DNA of 64,000 nt from Bacillus sp. SM2101 (GTDB taxonomy: Bacteria; Bacillota; Bacilli; Bacillales; SM2101): positions 124,001 through 188,000 of the forward strand of contig NZ_JAEUFG010000001.1 in assembly GCF_018588585.1 (NCBI RefSeq), written 5' to 3'. Below are positions 8,494 through 18,052 of the stretch, in pieces (the stretch's first letter is position 1; the number at the start of each line of letters is the position of its first letter). The position numbers and the translations under genes were made by a program. The notes below the pieces were generated by a model that had not been told where the DNA came from, ran no database searches, and saw only the letters and a program-made list of their open reading frames with translations.

Positions 8494-9657
8494 CTATTCT
8501 GTTTTAGTCAACATTTCTACAGATCGCTTCATCAGTTGCCACAAATTAGCAGCCTTAACATCTTCATTAGCAATTAGATCACTTTTTATAAGAACTTCAT
8601 TATCCTTTTTCAAAATTATAGTTCCGAGCTGATCACCTTTTTTTACTGGTGCAATAATTTTGTCTTTTAATATGACTTCTTCAGTAACGTTATCTTGCGA
8701 TTCTCCTTTTTTCATAAGAAGTGAAATGGGTTCTGTTGTCACTACATCAACTTCTTCTTTCATCCCTTTATTTATCTTTGCTTTCGATACGAGTTCATTA
8801 CGTTTATATTTAGGCATCGTTTGATAATGAGCAAATGCATAATCTAACATCTTAGATACTTGGGCATTTCTGGACTTTGTTGTCGGCGCTCCAAAGACTA
8901 CTGCTATCACCCTCATATCATTTTTTTTCGCTGTTGCTGTTAAGCAATACTTTGCTTCATTTGTATAACCTGTCTTCACACCATCTACGCCTTCATAAAA
9001 CTTAACAAGTCTATTTGTGTTAACTAACCAAAATTTTTTATCAGTGTTTTCCCTTAAATAGTCGTCATATTTCCCTGTATATTTCGTTATTTCTTCATAT
9101 TTCAATAATTCTTTCGCAATAATTGCCATATCAAAAGATGTACTAAAATGTTCATTGGCAGGTAAACCCGTTGAATTTTGGAATACTGTATTTTCTAACT
9201 TTAACTGCTTCGCTTTATTATTCATCATGGCTACAAATGCCTCTTCAGACCCTGCAATACGTTCAGCCATAGCAACTGATGCATCATTCCCTGAACCGAT
9301 TGCAATCCCTTTTAGCATCTCTTGGACAGTCATCTCTTCTCCCGGAGAAAGAAAAATTTGTGACCCTCCCATTGAAGCCGCATATTCACTAGTTCGAATT
9401 TTTTCATCTAATGTAACTGTTCCCTTGTCTATCGCTTCCATAATGAGTAACATAGTCATAATTTTAGTCATACTTGCAGGTGGTAGTCTTTCATGTGCAT
9501 TCTTTTCATATAGTATATTACCTGTGTCTCTTTCAATTAAAATACCTGACTTAGCATCTTCAACTAACTGTACTGTTGTTTCTTCTGCTGAAGCATATGA
9601 TGATATCGACAGCATAAAAAAAATGATTGTTGTCATAGAGCAGAAAATTTTAGACAA
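8494..9657 (-). CDS. dacF: D-alanyl-D-alanine carboxypeptidase (DacF)
   Basis: Exported low-molecular-weight penicillin-binding protein that trims pentapeptides; DacF acts on spore cortex/germ-cell-wall cross-linking. The signal peptide ends near SSYASA. Active-site motifs are SMTK (Ser62, Lys65), SGN (122-124) and KTG (228-230), with a C-terminal PBP5-type domain. I chose a TTG start at 9657, eight bases after GGAGG; the longer frame's ATG at 9672 is part of that ribosome site. It is directly upstream of spoIIAA, as in B. subtilis where read-through forms a late dacF-spoIIA operon. Confidence 0.93.
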   Translation of the reverse strand: MSKIFCSMTTIIFFMLSISSYASAEETTVQLVEDAKSGILIERDTGNILYEKNAHERLPPASMTKIMTMLLIMEAIDKGTVTLDEKIRTSEYAASMGGSQIFLSPGEEMTVQEMLKGIAIGSGNDASVAMAERIAGSEEAFVAMMNNKAKQLKLENTVFQNSTGLPANEHFSTSFDMAIIAKELLKYEEITKYTGKYDDYLRENTDKKFWLVNTNRLVKFYEGVDGVKTGYTNEAKYCLTATAKKNDMRVIAVVFGAPTTKSRNAQVSKMLDYAFAHYQTMPKYKRNELVSKAKINKGMKEEVDVVTTEPISLLMKKGESQDNVTEEVILKDKIIAPVKKGDQLGTIILKKDNEVLIKSDLIANEDVKAANLWQLMKRSVEMLTKTE

Positions 9658-9826
9658 ATTCAAGTCCTCCATTCTTATCTAGTTTTTACGCCATTATTTC
9701 GATATTAAGAGAATTTTAAAGGTAGAATATTTTTGTATTGAAATATTATACAATACATATCATTTTTTCCATGTGCTATTTTTTTATACATTAAAAATGT
9801 TTTTAAACGATAAATTCACAAAAAAA

Positions 9827-9851
9827 AATAACCACCCTTTGGGTGGTTATT
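9827..9851 (-). terminator. Rho-independent terminator of pdp
   Basis: AATAACCACCC and GGGTGGTTATT form a perfect 11-bp stem with a three-base loop, followed in the minus direction by a run of T. It lies 12 bp after the pdp stop codon. Confidence 0.9.
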
Positions 9852-9862
9852 TAATGTTCATC

Positions 9863-11167
9863 TTAAGCAATAACATGATGAATGTATGTTGTCTTTTTAG
9901 CAACTTGTTCCTGTATAATTGTGTATGCAGATAACAATGTATTTTCTGCTTCTGTTACGTCTTGTATGTTGCTGTGGAATACACACAATGTGTCACCTTC
10001 GTTAATCTGATCTCCTACTTTTTTCTTTAACGAAATACCAGCGGAGTGATCAATTACATCGTCTTTTTTCTTTCTACCTGCTCCAAGCATCATTGCTGAA
10101 ACTCCAACAAGTTCAGCATTGATTTCACTTACGTATCCACTTGAAGTAGCCTTAATTTCTTTATGATATTTCGCTTGTGGCAATTTAGATGTATCATCAA
10201 CAACTGCCGAATTTCCACTTTGAGATTCGATAAATCGTTTAAGAGTTTCAATTGCTTTGCCTGAGCTTATCACTTCTTCCAAACTTTTAAACGCTTCCTC
10301 AAAATCTTGATAAATTCCACCTAATACTGTCATATGTGAAGATATCGTTAAGGCAATTTCTCTTAAGTCATCCACTCTACTACCTTGTAATACTTCGATA
10401 GCCTCTCTAATCTCGTTTGCATTTCCTACTTCATAACCGAGCGGTTGGTTCATATCACTAATAACAGCAACTGTTTTTCTACCTGTATTCTTACCGATAT
10501 CAACCATTGTTTGAGCTAACGATTTAGCATCTTCAGTTGATTTCATAAACGCACCAGAGCCTGTCTTTACATCAAGAACGATACTCTCAGCACCAGAGGC
10601 AATTTTCTTACTCATCACTGAGCTTGCAATCATTGGAATACTATCTACAGTTGCAGTCACATCTCTTAGCGCGTACAATTTTTTATCAACTGGCGCAAGG
10701 TTGGCACTTTGACCTACAATAGCTATCTTATTATTATTTACATTTTCGATAAACTGTTCACTAGTTAACTCTATTTGGAAGCCTTCAATCGATTCTAATT
10801 TGTCAAGAGTTCCGCCTGTATGTCCAAGTCCTCTTCCAGACATTTTTGCTACAGGAACGCCTACAGCCGCTACTAGAGGAGCAACTATTAAACTAATTTT
10901 ATCACCAACTCCACCGGTTGAATGCTTGTCCACCTTGACTCCTTCAATTGCAGATAAATCGACTACATCACCAGAATTAACCATCGCCATTGTTAAATCT
11001 GAAATTTCTTGTTCGTTCATACCTTTAAAGTATATTGCCATACAAAGAGAAGAGATTTGGTAATCAGGAATGTCACCGTTTCCATAACCTTCAACAATAA
11101 ATTTAATTTCCTCTGTTGTTAATACTTCACCATGTTTTTTCTTTTGAATCAAGTCCACCATTCTCAT
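9863..11167 (-). CDS. pdp: Pyrimidine-nucleoside phosphorylase
   Basis: Phosphorolysis of uridine and thymidine to base plus (deoxy)ribose-1-phosphate. The family signature is visible in [19 protein letters not shown], with the phosphate site KHSTGG upstream and [10 protein letters not shown] in the middle. It is 434 aa from the ATG at 11167 (MRMVDLIQ), the family's usual N-terminus, with GGAG ten bases upstream. It sits in a salvage set with punA and deoB: the phosphorylases make ribose-1-phosphate and deoB converts it to ribose-5-phosphate. Confidence 0.95.
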   Translation of the reverse strand: MRMVDLIQKKKHGEVLTTEEIKFIVEGYGNGDIPDYQISSLCMAIYFKGMNEQEISDLTMAMVNSGDVVDLSAIEGVKVDKHSTGGVGDKISLIVAPLVAAVGVPVAKMSGRGLGHTGGTLDKLESIEGFQIELTSEQFIENVNNNKIAIVGQSANLAPVDKKLYALRDVTATVDSIPMIASSVMSKKIASGAESIVLDVKTGSGAFMKSTEDAKSLAQTMVDIGKNTGRKTVAVISDMNQPLGYEVGNANEIREAIEVLQGSRVDDLREIALTISSHMTVLGGIYQDFEEAFKSLEEVISSGKAIETLKRFIESQSGNSAVVDDTSKLPQAKYHKEIKATSSGYVSEINAELVGVSAMMLGAGRKKKDDVIDHSAGISLKKKVGDQINEGDTLCVFHSNIQDVTEAENTLLSAYTIIQEQVAKKTTYIHHVIA

Positions 11168-11349
11168 AATCAAACATCTCCGTTCTCCAATAGGTGTTGT
11201 TATTTTTCATTTATCAAGCTGCTCTTAATGTGTCATAAACCCTACAGTAGTTGTTAAATTCACTTCTATAGGGTTTTTACACACATTTACACGTTGTTGT
11301 TTTATAAGATTATTCAAAAGGCTAATGATGTAATAAGTTCTCTGTCCAC

Positions 11350-12171
11350 TTAACGAGACATTTCTTTCACGATCGTTTTAACAAAAGCTAGAAAGTTCGC
11401 TTTTACCATTTCAGTTGTTTCAATTACTTCATCATGTGTTAAAGGCTGATCTAATATTCCTGACGCCATATTGGATATACATGAGATTCCGATTACATCC
11501 ATACCTGAATGACGTGCAACGATGACTTCAGGAACTGTGGACATTCCTACTGCATCTCCTCCAAGAGTTCTGAACATCCGTATCTCTGCAGGTGTTTCAT
11601 AAGAAGGTCCTGTAGCACCTACATAAACACCTTCTTGAATATTAATAGAAAGTTTATTTGCAATCCCTTTTGCTAGCTGCTGTAATTCTTTATTATAAGG
11701 TTCAGACATATCCGGGAACCTTACTCCTAACTCTGCATCATTTGGGCCAATTAAAGGATTTGTCCCCATGAAATTAATATGATCAGTAATGAGCATTAAA
11801 TCTCCTGGCTTAAATGATTCGTTTACACCACCTGCGGCATTTGTTACTATCATCTTTTTTATACCAAGTTGGTTTAAAACTCTAATTGGAAAAGTCACTT
11901 TATCAAAGGAATAGCCCTCGTAAAAGTGAAATCTCCCTTGCATTGCTACAACTGTTTTCCCTTGCAATTGTCCAAAAACTAATTGTCCAGCATGACCTTC
12001 TACAGTTGAAACAGGAAATTCAGGTATGTCTTCATATGGAATTTTCACAGCTGATTCAATTTCATCAGCTAATACACCTAGGCCTGAACCTAACACAAGA
12101 CCTATTTCAGGGGTTGTAGGAAATTTTTCCTTTAAGTAGTTAGCCGCTTTGTTAATAGCTTCCAAATTCAT
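11350..12171 (-). CDS. punA: Purine-nucleoside phosphorylase
   Basis: Class-II (trimeric) purine-nucleoside phosphorylase acting on guanosine/inosine; B. subtilis PupG. Motifs: LGSGLG phosphate loop (about 27-32), QGRFHFYEGY, VTNAAGGVN, GTNPLIGPN, TGPSYETPAEIR and GMSTVPEVIVARH. It is 273 aa with GAGGAGG upstream of the ATG, 14 bp after the deoB stop, so probably in one transcript with deoB. The hairpin at 11237-11278 lies before pdp, which may have its own expression. Confidence 0.96.
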   Translation of the reverse strand: MNLEAINKAANYLKEKFPTTPEIGLVLGSGLGVLADEIESAVKIPYEDIPEFPVSTVEGHAGQLVFGQLQGKTVVAMQGRFHFYEGYSFDKVTFPIRVLNQLGIKKMIVTNAAGGVNESFKPGDLMLITDHINFMGTNPLIGPNDAELGVRFPDMSEPYNKELQQLAKGIANKLSINIQEGVYVGATGPSYETPAEIRMFRTLGGDAVGMSTVPEVIVARHSGMDVIGISCISNMASGILDQPLTHDEVIETTEMVKANFLAFVKTIVKEMSR

Positions 12172-12185
12172 TCAATTCTCCTCCT

Positions 12186-13370
12186 CTATTTCATTTCTGA
12201 TAAAAAGCTTTTCCCGTATTTTGGCATATTAATATCGAAATTATGAGCAATTGTTGCACCAATATCAGCAAACGTCTCTCTTATTGATAATTGATTTCCT
12301 TCTTTCATGCTAGGACTATAGGCTAATAAAGGTACATATTCTCTCGTATGGTCAGTACCATAATGTATCGGATCATTCCCATGGTCGGCAGTAATAATGA
12401 GTAAATCATCTTCTTTAAGATTCTCTAATACTTTAGGGAGTCGAGCGTCAAATTCTTCCAACGCATCACCATAACCTTGTGGATCTCGGCGATGACCAAA
12501 TAATGCATCAAAATCAACTAAATTTACGAAGCTGATTCCGGTAAAATCCATCTTTAATGAATCAACTAACTTATCCATTCCATCCATATTTGACTTCGTT
12601 CTTAGTGATTTTGTAACCCCTTCTCCATCATAAATGTCAGAAATTTTGCCAATTGCAATGACATCAAAGTTATTATCCTTCAATTCATTCATTACCGTTC
12701 TTCCGAAAGGCTTTAACGCATAATCATGACGATTAGCAGTTCTTTCGAAATTGCCTGGTTCACCAATAAACGGACGAGCAATAACACGACCTACCATATA
12801 TTTTTCATCGAGTGTTAGTTCACGAGCAATTTTACATATCTTATATTGTTCCTCGATTGGAATGATCTCTTCATGCGCAGCGATTTGTAACACAGAGTCT
12901 GCTGATGTATAAACTATTAAAGCACCCGTTTCCATGTGCTCTTGCCCTAATTCATCTAAAATACCTGTCCCACTTGCAGGTTTATTACCAATTACTTTAC
13001 GTCCCGTTCTACTCTCTAGCTCATCTATAAGCTCTTTCGGAAACCCATCAGGAAATACTTGGAATGGCGTTTCAATATTCAAGCCCATTATTTCCCAATG
13101 TCCAGTCATTGTATCTTTTCCATTTGATGACTCTTGCATTTTTGTATAGTAAGCTAAAGGCGACTTCGCTTTGTCAATTCCTTTTATAACCTCAATATTA
13201 CTTAACCCTAGCTTTGCCATATGAGGCATATTTAAGCCTCCGCGATGCTCTGCAATATGTCCTAAAGTATTAGCACCTTTATCTCCAAATTTCTCTGCAT
13301 CTGGAGCTTCACCAATTCCAACTGAATCCATTACAACTAAAAAAATTCGCTTATATGAATGCGCTGACAT
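12186..13370 (-). CDS. deoB: Phosphopentomutase
   Basis: Metal-dependent mutase of the alkaline-phosphatase superfamily interconverting (deoxy)ribose-1- and -5-phosphate (drm in B. subtilis). Metal-binding and active-site segments visible: VMDSVGIG, the phospho-Thr region [25 protein letters not shown] and ITADHGNDP. The start is the ATG at 13370, directly behind AGGAGGTTATTTT, giving the standard 394 aa; the longer frame from 13400 is discarded. It leads the deoB-punA pair. Confidence 0.96.
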   Translation of the reverse strand: MSAHSYKRIFLVVMDSVGIGEAPDAEKFGDKGANTLGHIAEHRGGLNMPHMAKLGLSNIEVIKGIDKAKSPLAYYTKMQESSNGKDTMTGHWEIMGLNIETPFQVFPDGFPKELIDELESRTGRKVIGNKPASGTGILDELGQEHMETGALIVYTSADSVLQIAAHEEIIPIEEQYKICKIARELTLDEKYMVGRVIARPFIGEPGNFERTANRHDYALKPFGRTVMNELKDNNFDVIAIGKISDIYDGEGVTKSLRTKSNMDGMDKLVDSLKMDFTGISFVNLVDFDALFGHRRDPQGYGDALEEFDARLPKVLENLKEDDLLIITADHGNDPIHYGTDHTREYVPLLAYSPSMKEGNQLSIRETFADIGATIAHNFDINMPKYGKSFLSEMK

Positions 13371-13616
13371 AAAATAACCTCCTAAATCTATCTTTTTCAA
13401 TAAAAGATATCATTCCCATTAACGTTCATATTAACCAATAAAAACCTTTAACAAGCATCACTTGTCTGAGGTCTGACAACCATAGTATAAGCCTTTTCAT
13501 ACTCATATTGCAAACAATAAAAAATGAACATTTCATGAATAAAATAATAATACGAAAACAACCATTTATCCAACAAGGTCTGAGGTACTTGATCTAACGT
13601 ATTACGAGAAAAAGAA

Positions 13617-13652
13617 AAAGCCACCATAAAGTCTTTTCTCTTTATAGCGGCT
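13617..13652 (-). terminator. Probable xerD terminator
   Basis: In the minus direction, AAAGCCGCTATAAAG pairs with CTTTATGGTGGCTTT with few mismatches and is followed by a T-rich run. It lies 125 bp after the xerD stop. The rest of the 406-bp space between deoB and xerD shows no convincing gene; a weak family 1-like fragment (acgaaaacaacc near 13550) was noted. Confidence 0.65.
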
Positions 13653-13776
13653 TTGCTGTATTGTCTGAGTTATATCTTCTAGCCTCTCGTGTTGAAGGCA
13701 TGTTCTATCCCTCAAAGTCTACTTGTGAACGAGCTCTTATTAAACATAGCTAGTTGAGACACTTCTTCTCTTCTGT

Positions 13777-14670
13777 TTATGCTCTTGGATGATACATATT
13801 ATAAACATCTTTTAATCTTGCTTTCGTTACATGTGTATATATTTGAGTAGTTGAAATATCTGCATGACCCAACATTTCTTGCACTGCACGTAAGTCAGCA
13901 CCGTTCTCAAGTAAATGTGTTGCAAACGAATGGCGCAATGTATGAGGAGTTAATTCTTTTTCTATATTAGCTTTCTTAGCTAAATTTTTAAGAATCTTCC
14001 AAAATCCCTGACGTGTTAAGCGATTTCCATGATGATTTAAGAAAAGTGCCTCTGTTGTTCTCTTCTTGCTTGCCAATTCTCCTCTACCTTGATTAATATA
14101 GTTATGTATCGCATCTGTAGCTAATTTTCCTAAAGGAATAATTCTTTCTTTATTTCCTTTTCCAACACAGCGAATAAAGCCCATCGTTAAATGAACATCA
14201 GACATGTTAAGATGAATAAGCTCACTCACTCTTATACCCGTAGCATATAGTAATTCGAGCATTGCTTTATCCCTTAATCCAAATGAAGTAGTTACACTTG
14301 GAATAGCCAATAATGCTTCAATCTCACCAGCAGTGAGCACTTTCGGTAGTTTTCTCTCAGTTTGAGGTGATTCAATATGAACTGAGGGGTCATGGTTTGC
14401 AATTTTTTCACGAAGGCAAAATTGATGATATGATCTGATAGATGCAACATGTCGAGCAAGTGTTTTCGGAGACTTCCCTTGGTTCTTCAATTGGCTTAAA
14501 AAGTGAATGATGTGAACCCTAGTAATATCATTACAGTTCGTTACTCGTTCCACTTTTGCTAAATATTTATGATATTCCTTAAGATCACGTTCATAAGACT
14601 TGATTGTATTTTCAGCTAACCCCCGCTCAACTACTAAATAATGTATAAAGTCTTTTAAATGATCTTCCAC
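13777..14670 (-). CDS. xerD: Site-specific tyrosine recombinase XerD
   Basis: Recombinase that with a XerC/CodV-type partner resolves chromosome dimers at dif. It has an N-terminal SAM-like core-binding domain (residues about 1-85) and a C-terminal catalytic domain with all six residues in place: Arg147, Lys171, His243, Arg246, His269 and nucleophile Tyr278 (TQIYTHV). It is 297 aa, the usual size. Position between deoB and fur matches B. subtilis ripX/xerD. The gene ends six bases after the DUF4227 gene begins its own transcript direction, so the two are probably cotranscribed. Confidence 0.97.
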   Translation of the reverse strand: MEDHLKDFIHYLVVERGLAENTIKSYERDLKEYHKYLAKVERVTNCNDITRVHIIHFLSQLKNQGKSPKTLARHVASIRSYHQFCLREKIANHDPSVHIESPQTERKLPKVLTAGEIEALLAIPSVTTSFGLRDKAMLELLYATGIRVSELIHLNMSDVHLTMGFIRCVGKGNKERIIPLGKLATDAIHNYINQGRGELASKKRTTEALFLNHHGNRLTRQGFWKILKNLAKKANIEKELTPHTLRHSFATHLLENGADLRAVQEMLGHADISTTQIYTHVTKARLKDVYNMYHPRA

Positions 14671-14676
14671 ATTCTT

Positions 14677-14901
14677 CTACTCCCCATTAAGATAAAAAAA
14701 CTTTAATCGTTCTAACCAGCTTTCATCTTTATTTTCTATCATTTTCACTACTTTGACCGCATTCCCTTCTGGTTGATCATAGCGGTGATATTCTTGGTAT
14801 TCTTGATTTATCCACAATATACAAAAATAAAACAAAATTGTACAGCCTGTAAAAAGAATAAATACTTTTAAAATATCATAAAAAACCATAAACCATTTCA
14901 T
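14677..14901 (-). CDS. DUF4227 (YqzK-like) small membrane protein
   Basis: A 74-aa protein with one hydrophobic segment (residues about 10-30, LKVFILFTGCTILFYFCILW) and a charged C-terminal tail. Size, topology and position between fur and xerD match B. subtilis YqzK. GGAGG stands six bases before the ATG. No biochemical function is known. The xerD start is six bases after its stop, so it is probably the first gene of a two-gene unit. Confidence 0.8.
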   Translation of the reverse strand: MKWFMVFYDILKVFILFTGCTILFYFCILWINQEYQEYHRYDQPEGNAVKVVKMIENKDESWLERLKFFYLNGE

Positions 14902-15052
14902 CGTTTATCCTCCATTACAATCATCATATTAGAAGATATGACAAAAAGGACAAACTTTATACGTAAAAGCACTAAATATTTCATTAGTAAGTTCATTTTA
15001 AACTACTTAATATAAAGGTGCAGAACAATGTATAGCTTTCTATTCTATAATC

Positions 15053-15119
15053 AAAGGGTCAAATCAAACAGTCTCTATAAATTGTCTTAAGATATACAGA
15101 GTGTTTGGTTAGACCCTTT
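15053..15119. repeat. 67-bp imperfect palindrome downstream of fur
   Basis: AAAGGGTC (15053-15060) and GACCCTTT (15112-15119) pair, and pairing continues inward through CAAACA with TGTTTG and then TCTCTATA with TATACAGAG, with few mismatches. It lies in the 364-bp space between fur and the DUF4227 gene. There is no clear T run, so it may be a small inverted-repeat element or a poor terminator of fur. Nothing else was recognised in this space. Confidence 0.6.
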
Positions 15120-15265
15120 AGTCATTTTATTATTTAGACTTTTTAAAGCTTGTTTTACAAAATTTAAAATTATTGTTAACAGTTCCCTATTGTGCAATAG
15201 ACCCTATAACCATTTGATATCGTTAAATTATATAAATTGAATTTTCCCTAACTAGTAAGAATGAA

Positions 15266-15715
15266 TTACTCACTTTCCTTATTTTGACATTTTCTGCATA
15301 TACCATGAAAAGTCAGTCTATGATCCATAATTTTAAAATTCCAGTCCGCTTCAACTATTTTCTCAACATCTTCTAAAAGATCTTCTTCTATTTCTTCTAC
15401 AGATCCACATTCCATACAAACTAGATGATGATGAAAATGAGCCGCCCCTTCCTTACGAAGATCGTAGCGTGACACACCATCACCAAAATTAATTTTATCA
15501 ACTATTTTAAGTTCAGTTAGTAATTCTAATGTACGATAAACAGTAGCTAAACCAATTTCGGGGGACTTCTCCTTAACGAGGAGGTATACATCTTCAGCAC
15601 TTAAATGATCCTCTTCATTCTCAAGTAGCACCCGGACAGTCGCCTCTCTCTGAGGGGTTAGTTTATAGCTTGAGGAGTGCAATTGTTTTTTTATCCGTTC
15701 TATCCGATTTTCCAT
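15266..15715 (-). CDS. fur: Ferric uptake regulator Fur
   Basis: Metal-dependent repressor of iron uptake. N-terminal winged helix (TPQREATVRVLL; GLATVYRTLELL about 55-66) and C-terminal dimerisation/metal domain with HFHHH (93-97), and two CxxC zinc sites: Cys100/Cys103 and Cys140/Cys143. It is 149 aa, normal length. The ATG follows GAGGGAGG. Position next to spoIIM and xerD supports Fur rather than PerR or Zur, and the order is that of B. subtilis. Confidence 0.95.
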   Translation of the reverse strand: MENRIERIKKQLHSSSYKLTPQREATVRVLLENEEDHLSAEDVYLLVKEKSPEIGLATVYRTLELLTELKIVDKINFGDGVSRYDLRKEGAAHFHHHLVCMECGSVEEIEEDLLEDVEKIVEADWNFKIMDHRLTFHGICRKCQNKESE

Positions 15716-15824
15716 TAATATTCCCTCCCTCGCCGTTCATTACATAATTATAGCAAAGATATGGGAACTGTCAAAATAAAATGATTATAAATAAATAATT
15801 TAACCCTATATTATTTAATAATTA

Positions 15825-16469
15825 TTATTTTGTAATAACCTCTAATACATTTTTCATTAAAACTGGAGAAATAAATGCCTCAAATGCTGAAGCTACTAAT
15901 AATACTATCATTATAACTACCATAACAAGTGAGTACCGCATAAATAGCGGAAAAATTTGCTGATTAAATTTTTTAATAAATTGCTGTCGGATCATTTTCA
16001 AAGAAAATGTGACTGCAAGCGTACTTATAATAATAAAGGACGGAATGACTAACAAGTTTTGCGGAAAAATGGATATGAAGGACAACAACAACCCTTTAGC
16101 CTCCATTTGATTTACTAGGAACCCAACAGTAAAGCTCACAACAACTCCTTTTAAAAAAAGTAAAACGAGTATAAGCGGCAACCCAATAATGGACACACCT
16201 AGTAACCATATTAATCCTATATATTTTATATTTTGAAGATAACTTTCAATAAACTTATCTTTTGAGGATGCAAATTTACCTTCGGAAACTTGTTCGAAGA
16301 ATCTACTTAAATAGTAGAAAAGATCTTGTTTTTGACTAAAGCTCAGACTGTTGACAACGATGGATCCAAAAATTACTCCCATAAAAAAGAGCACAGTAAT
16401 AAATAAATAGATTGAAGAATGCTCTTGAATGTGTAATTGTAATATTTTCTGATACGATTGTTTTTTCAT
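15825..16469 (-). CDS. spoIIM: Stage II sporulation protein M
   Basis: Integral membrane protein of the SpoIIDMP complex, which degrades septal peptidoglycan during engulfment. About five hydrophobic segments are visible; IYLFITVLFFMGVIFGSIVVN is the family's first one (residues about 19-39). It is 214 aa from the second of two adjacent ATGs, which is better spaced from AAGGAGG. Expressed from a sigma-E promoter in B. subtilis; none was located here. Confidence 0.93.
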   Translation of the reverse strand: MKKQSYQKILQLHIQEHSSIYLFITVLFFMGVIFGSIVVNSLSFSQKQDLFYYLSRFFEQVSEGKFASSKDKFIESYLQNIKYIGLIWLLGVSIIGLPLILVLLFLKGVVVSFTVGFLVNQMEAKGLLLSFISIFPQNLLVIPSFIIISTLAVTFSLKMIRQQFIKKFNQQIFPLFMRYSLVMVVIMIVLLVASAFEAFISPVLMKNVLEVITK

Positions 16470-16664
16470 CATTCTCCTCCTTAACGGAACAGTATTAATA
16501 GATTGTATGATTTTAATTTAAAACTATGACAAACTATTAACTAGAAAAGAATGATAGTATAAGATTAGCTAATCATATTACAAATATTTATGTTCAAGGC
16601 TTAAAATAATAGTACGGTCATTTTTGCAAATTAAGTGATATGTTCGATCCAGCACAGGGCTCAA

Positions 16665-16688
16665 AAACCCACCTGTACAGGTGGGTTT
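16665..16688 (-). terminator. Terminator downstream of the TrpD-like gene
   Basis: AAACCCACCTG and CAGGTGGGTTT form a perfect 11-bp stem with a two-base centre, followed by T residues in the minus direction. It lies 13 bp after the stop codon of the gene at 16701. Confidence 0.85.
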
Positions 16689-16700
16689 ACAACACCAAAA

Positions 16701-17738
16701 TTAAGAATAGAGCGATTGCTGCCACTGGTTTAACTGAGATATACCTTTACCCTCATTTAGTTGCTCTGTCGCTTTTTCAATCCCTTCTTCAATTGTAGCT
16801 GTTATATTAAATAAGAAATACCTAACCGCGGTGTTGTAAATAACTTTTGCTCGAAACGGTAATAACTCTGGAGCTTGTTCACCGGTTAATATTCTTTTCA
16901 TGATCGTTGCCTGCTCTTGTTTTGTAAGAACCTCATCATCTTTCTCATACTTTAACCCATACTGCTCTGGGTTTAATAAAAATGATTCTGCATGACTATT
17001 CGTTACCTTGTAAACAAAACTATTACGATGGGTAGGTAAGTCCTCTGATCCGTCTTCACCTTGGACAACATAGCCAACATCATAACTAGATTGTTGGATA
17101 ATAGGAATGAGCTTATCTACTGCCGTTTTATGAAATACACCTACCATCATTTTTTTGGCATTTCCAAGATTAAGCATTTTCTCAACTGTATTAATAATTG
17201 AACGCACGCCAATATCTTCTCGAATATGTCTTATTTTTCCCAATGGCTCACATAGATTTTCTGTCCAAACAAAGCCGATTTGATTGCTCATAATTGAGTC
17301 CTCAATTTGTTTTGGTGTTGCATTTGTCTTAACCGATAATTCTGAGAGGATATCTTTGATTGTCATACCATGTTTAGGAGGTAAGGTGTCACTACTATGT
17401 AATAAAACTGGCACACCAGCTTCCGCTAATAATAATGAAGTAGGAACAGTTGTAACAAAACCTTTCCTACCATCATACGGACCAGCAAAATCGATTAAGT
17501 TATCTGAAATGGTAGATGGAAGGTTTAGCTTCTTTGAACACCTCTTAAGTTCATCGATAAAGCCAAGTACTTCATTGTATGTTTCTCCCTTCATTCGCTC
17601 TGCTATTAAAAAAGCACTAATCTGTGAGTCGGTTGCCTTACCACTTGAAATTAAGCGTGCAGCCTCACGCATTTCCTCATAAGTTAAATCTTTTGAACCC
17701 TTCTTTCCTCTACCAACTTCTTTAATCCACTGTTGCAC
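16701..17738 (-). CDS. TrpD-like glycosyltransferase/phosphoribosyltransferase family 3 protein
   Basis: It has the two-domain layout of anthranilate phosphoribosyltransferase: a helical N-terminal domain (GKATDSQISAFLIAERMKG, residues about 33-51) and an alpha/beta domain. The GTGGD phosphate motif of TrpD is replaced by FAGPYDG (about 69-75), and HG(x)R-S by PKHGMTIKDI, so it is unlikely to be the tryptophan enzyme. YbiB-type homologues bind nucleic acid; the true role is unknown. The start is GTG with AAGGGGG eight bases upstream. It lies downstream of nasC on the same strand, separated by 314 bp holding a family 1 repeat, and ends in a strong terminator. Confidence 0.8.
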   Translation of the reverse strand: MQQWIKEVGRGKKGSKDLTYEEMREAARLISSGKATDSQISAFLIAERMKGETYNEVLGFIDELKRCSKKLNLPSTISDNLIDFAGPYDGRKGFVTTVPTSLLLAEAGVPVLLHSSDTLPPKHGMTIKDILSELSVKTNATPKQIEDSIMSNQIGFVWTENLCEPLGKIRHIREDIGVRSIINTVEKMLNLGNAKKMMVGVFHKTAVDKLIPIIQQSSYDVGYVVQGEDGSEDLPTHRNSFVYKVTNSHAESFLLNPEQYGLKYEKDDEVLTKQEQATIMKRILTGEQAPELLPFRAKVIYNTAVRYFLFNITATIEEGIEKATEQLNEGKGISQLNQWQQSLYS

Positions 17739-17861
17739 ATAAATCCCCCTTTTCAGTAATTAGCTAAGTGTGATTGTCAATACTATATCGCTTTTTTTTA
17801 TCTATGAAAAGGAGAATGTATTATTAAACAATCAATTTCCTTAATAGTAGATGTTCAATCA

Positions 17862-18016
17862 TCTTTGAGAAAACTCTTTTTTGCTGTCATTATTACCAAA
17901 CCGAAATATGTGGTTTTATACGTTGGTCATCGTTATAGAAAAGAGAGGATGCTACGAACTCTAGTTGTGTATATATTTAAATCTAAGTACAAAAACAAAC
18001 AACCAACGAGAAAACA
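17862..18016 (+). repeat. Family 1 dispersed repeat (copy B, diverged)
   Basis: The core GATGCTACGAACTCTAGTTG and the segment TGTGTATATATTTAAAT match copy C (GTCACAAACTCTAGTTG, then TGTGTATGTGTTAATTAC). The ends are more diverged. It fills about half of the 314-bp space between nasC and the TrpD-like gene. No gene was seen there. Confidence 0.55.
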
Positions 18017-18052
18017 CTTGACTACATCTGCTTGATATATTTTGAAAACATG

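Noticed and set aside
11237-11278. AAACCCTA/TAGGGTTT hairpin between punA and pdp
   Set aside because: The T run is on the plus strand, although genes on both sides are on the minus strand, so it was not called as a terminator.
13490-13562. Possible further family 1 copy upstream of deoB
   Set aside because: Only a short match (ACGAAAACAACC and a weak left end) with no core sequence.
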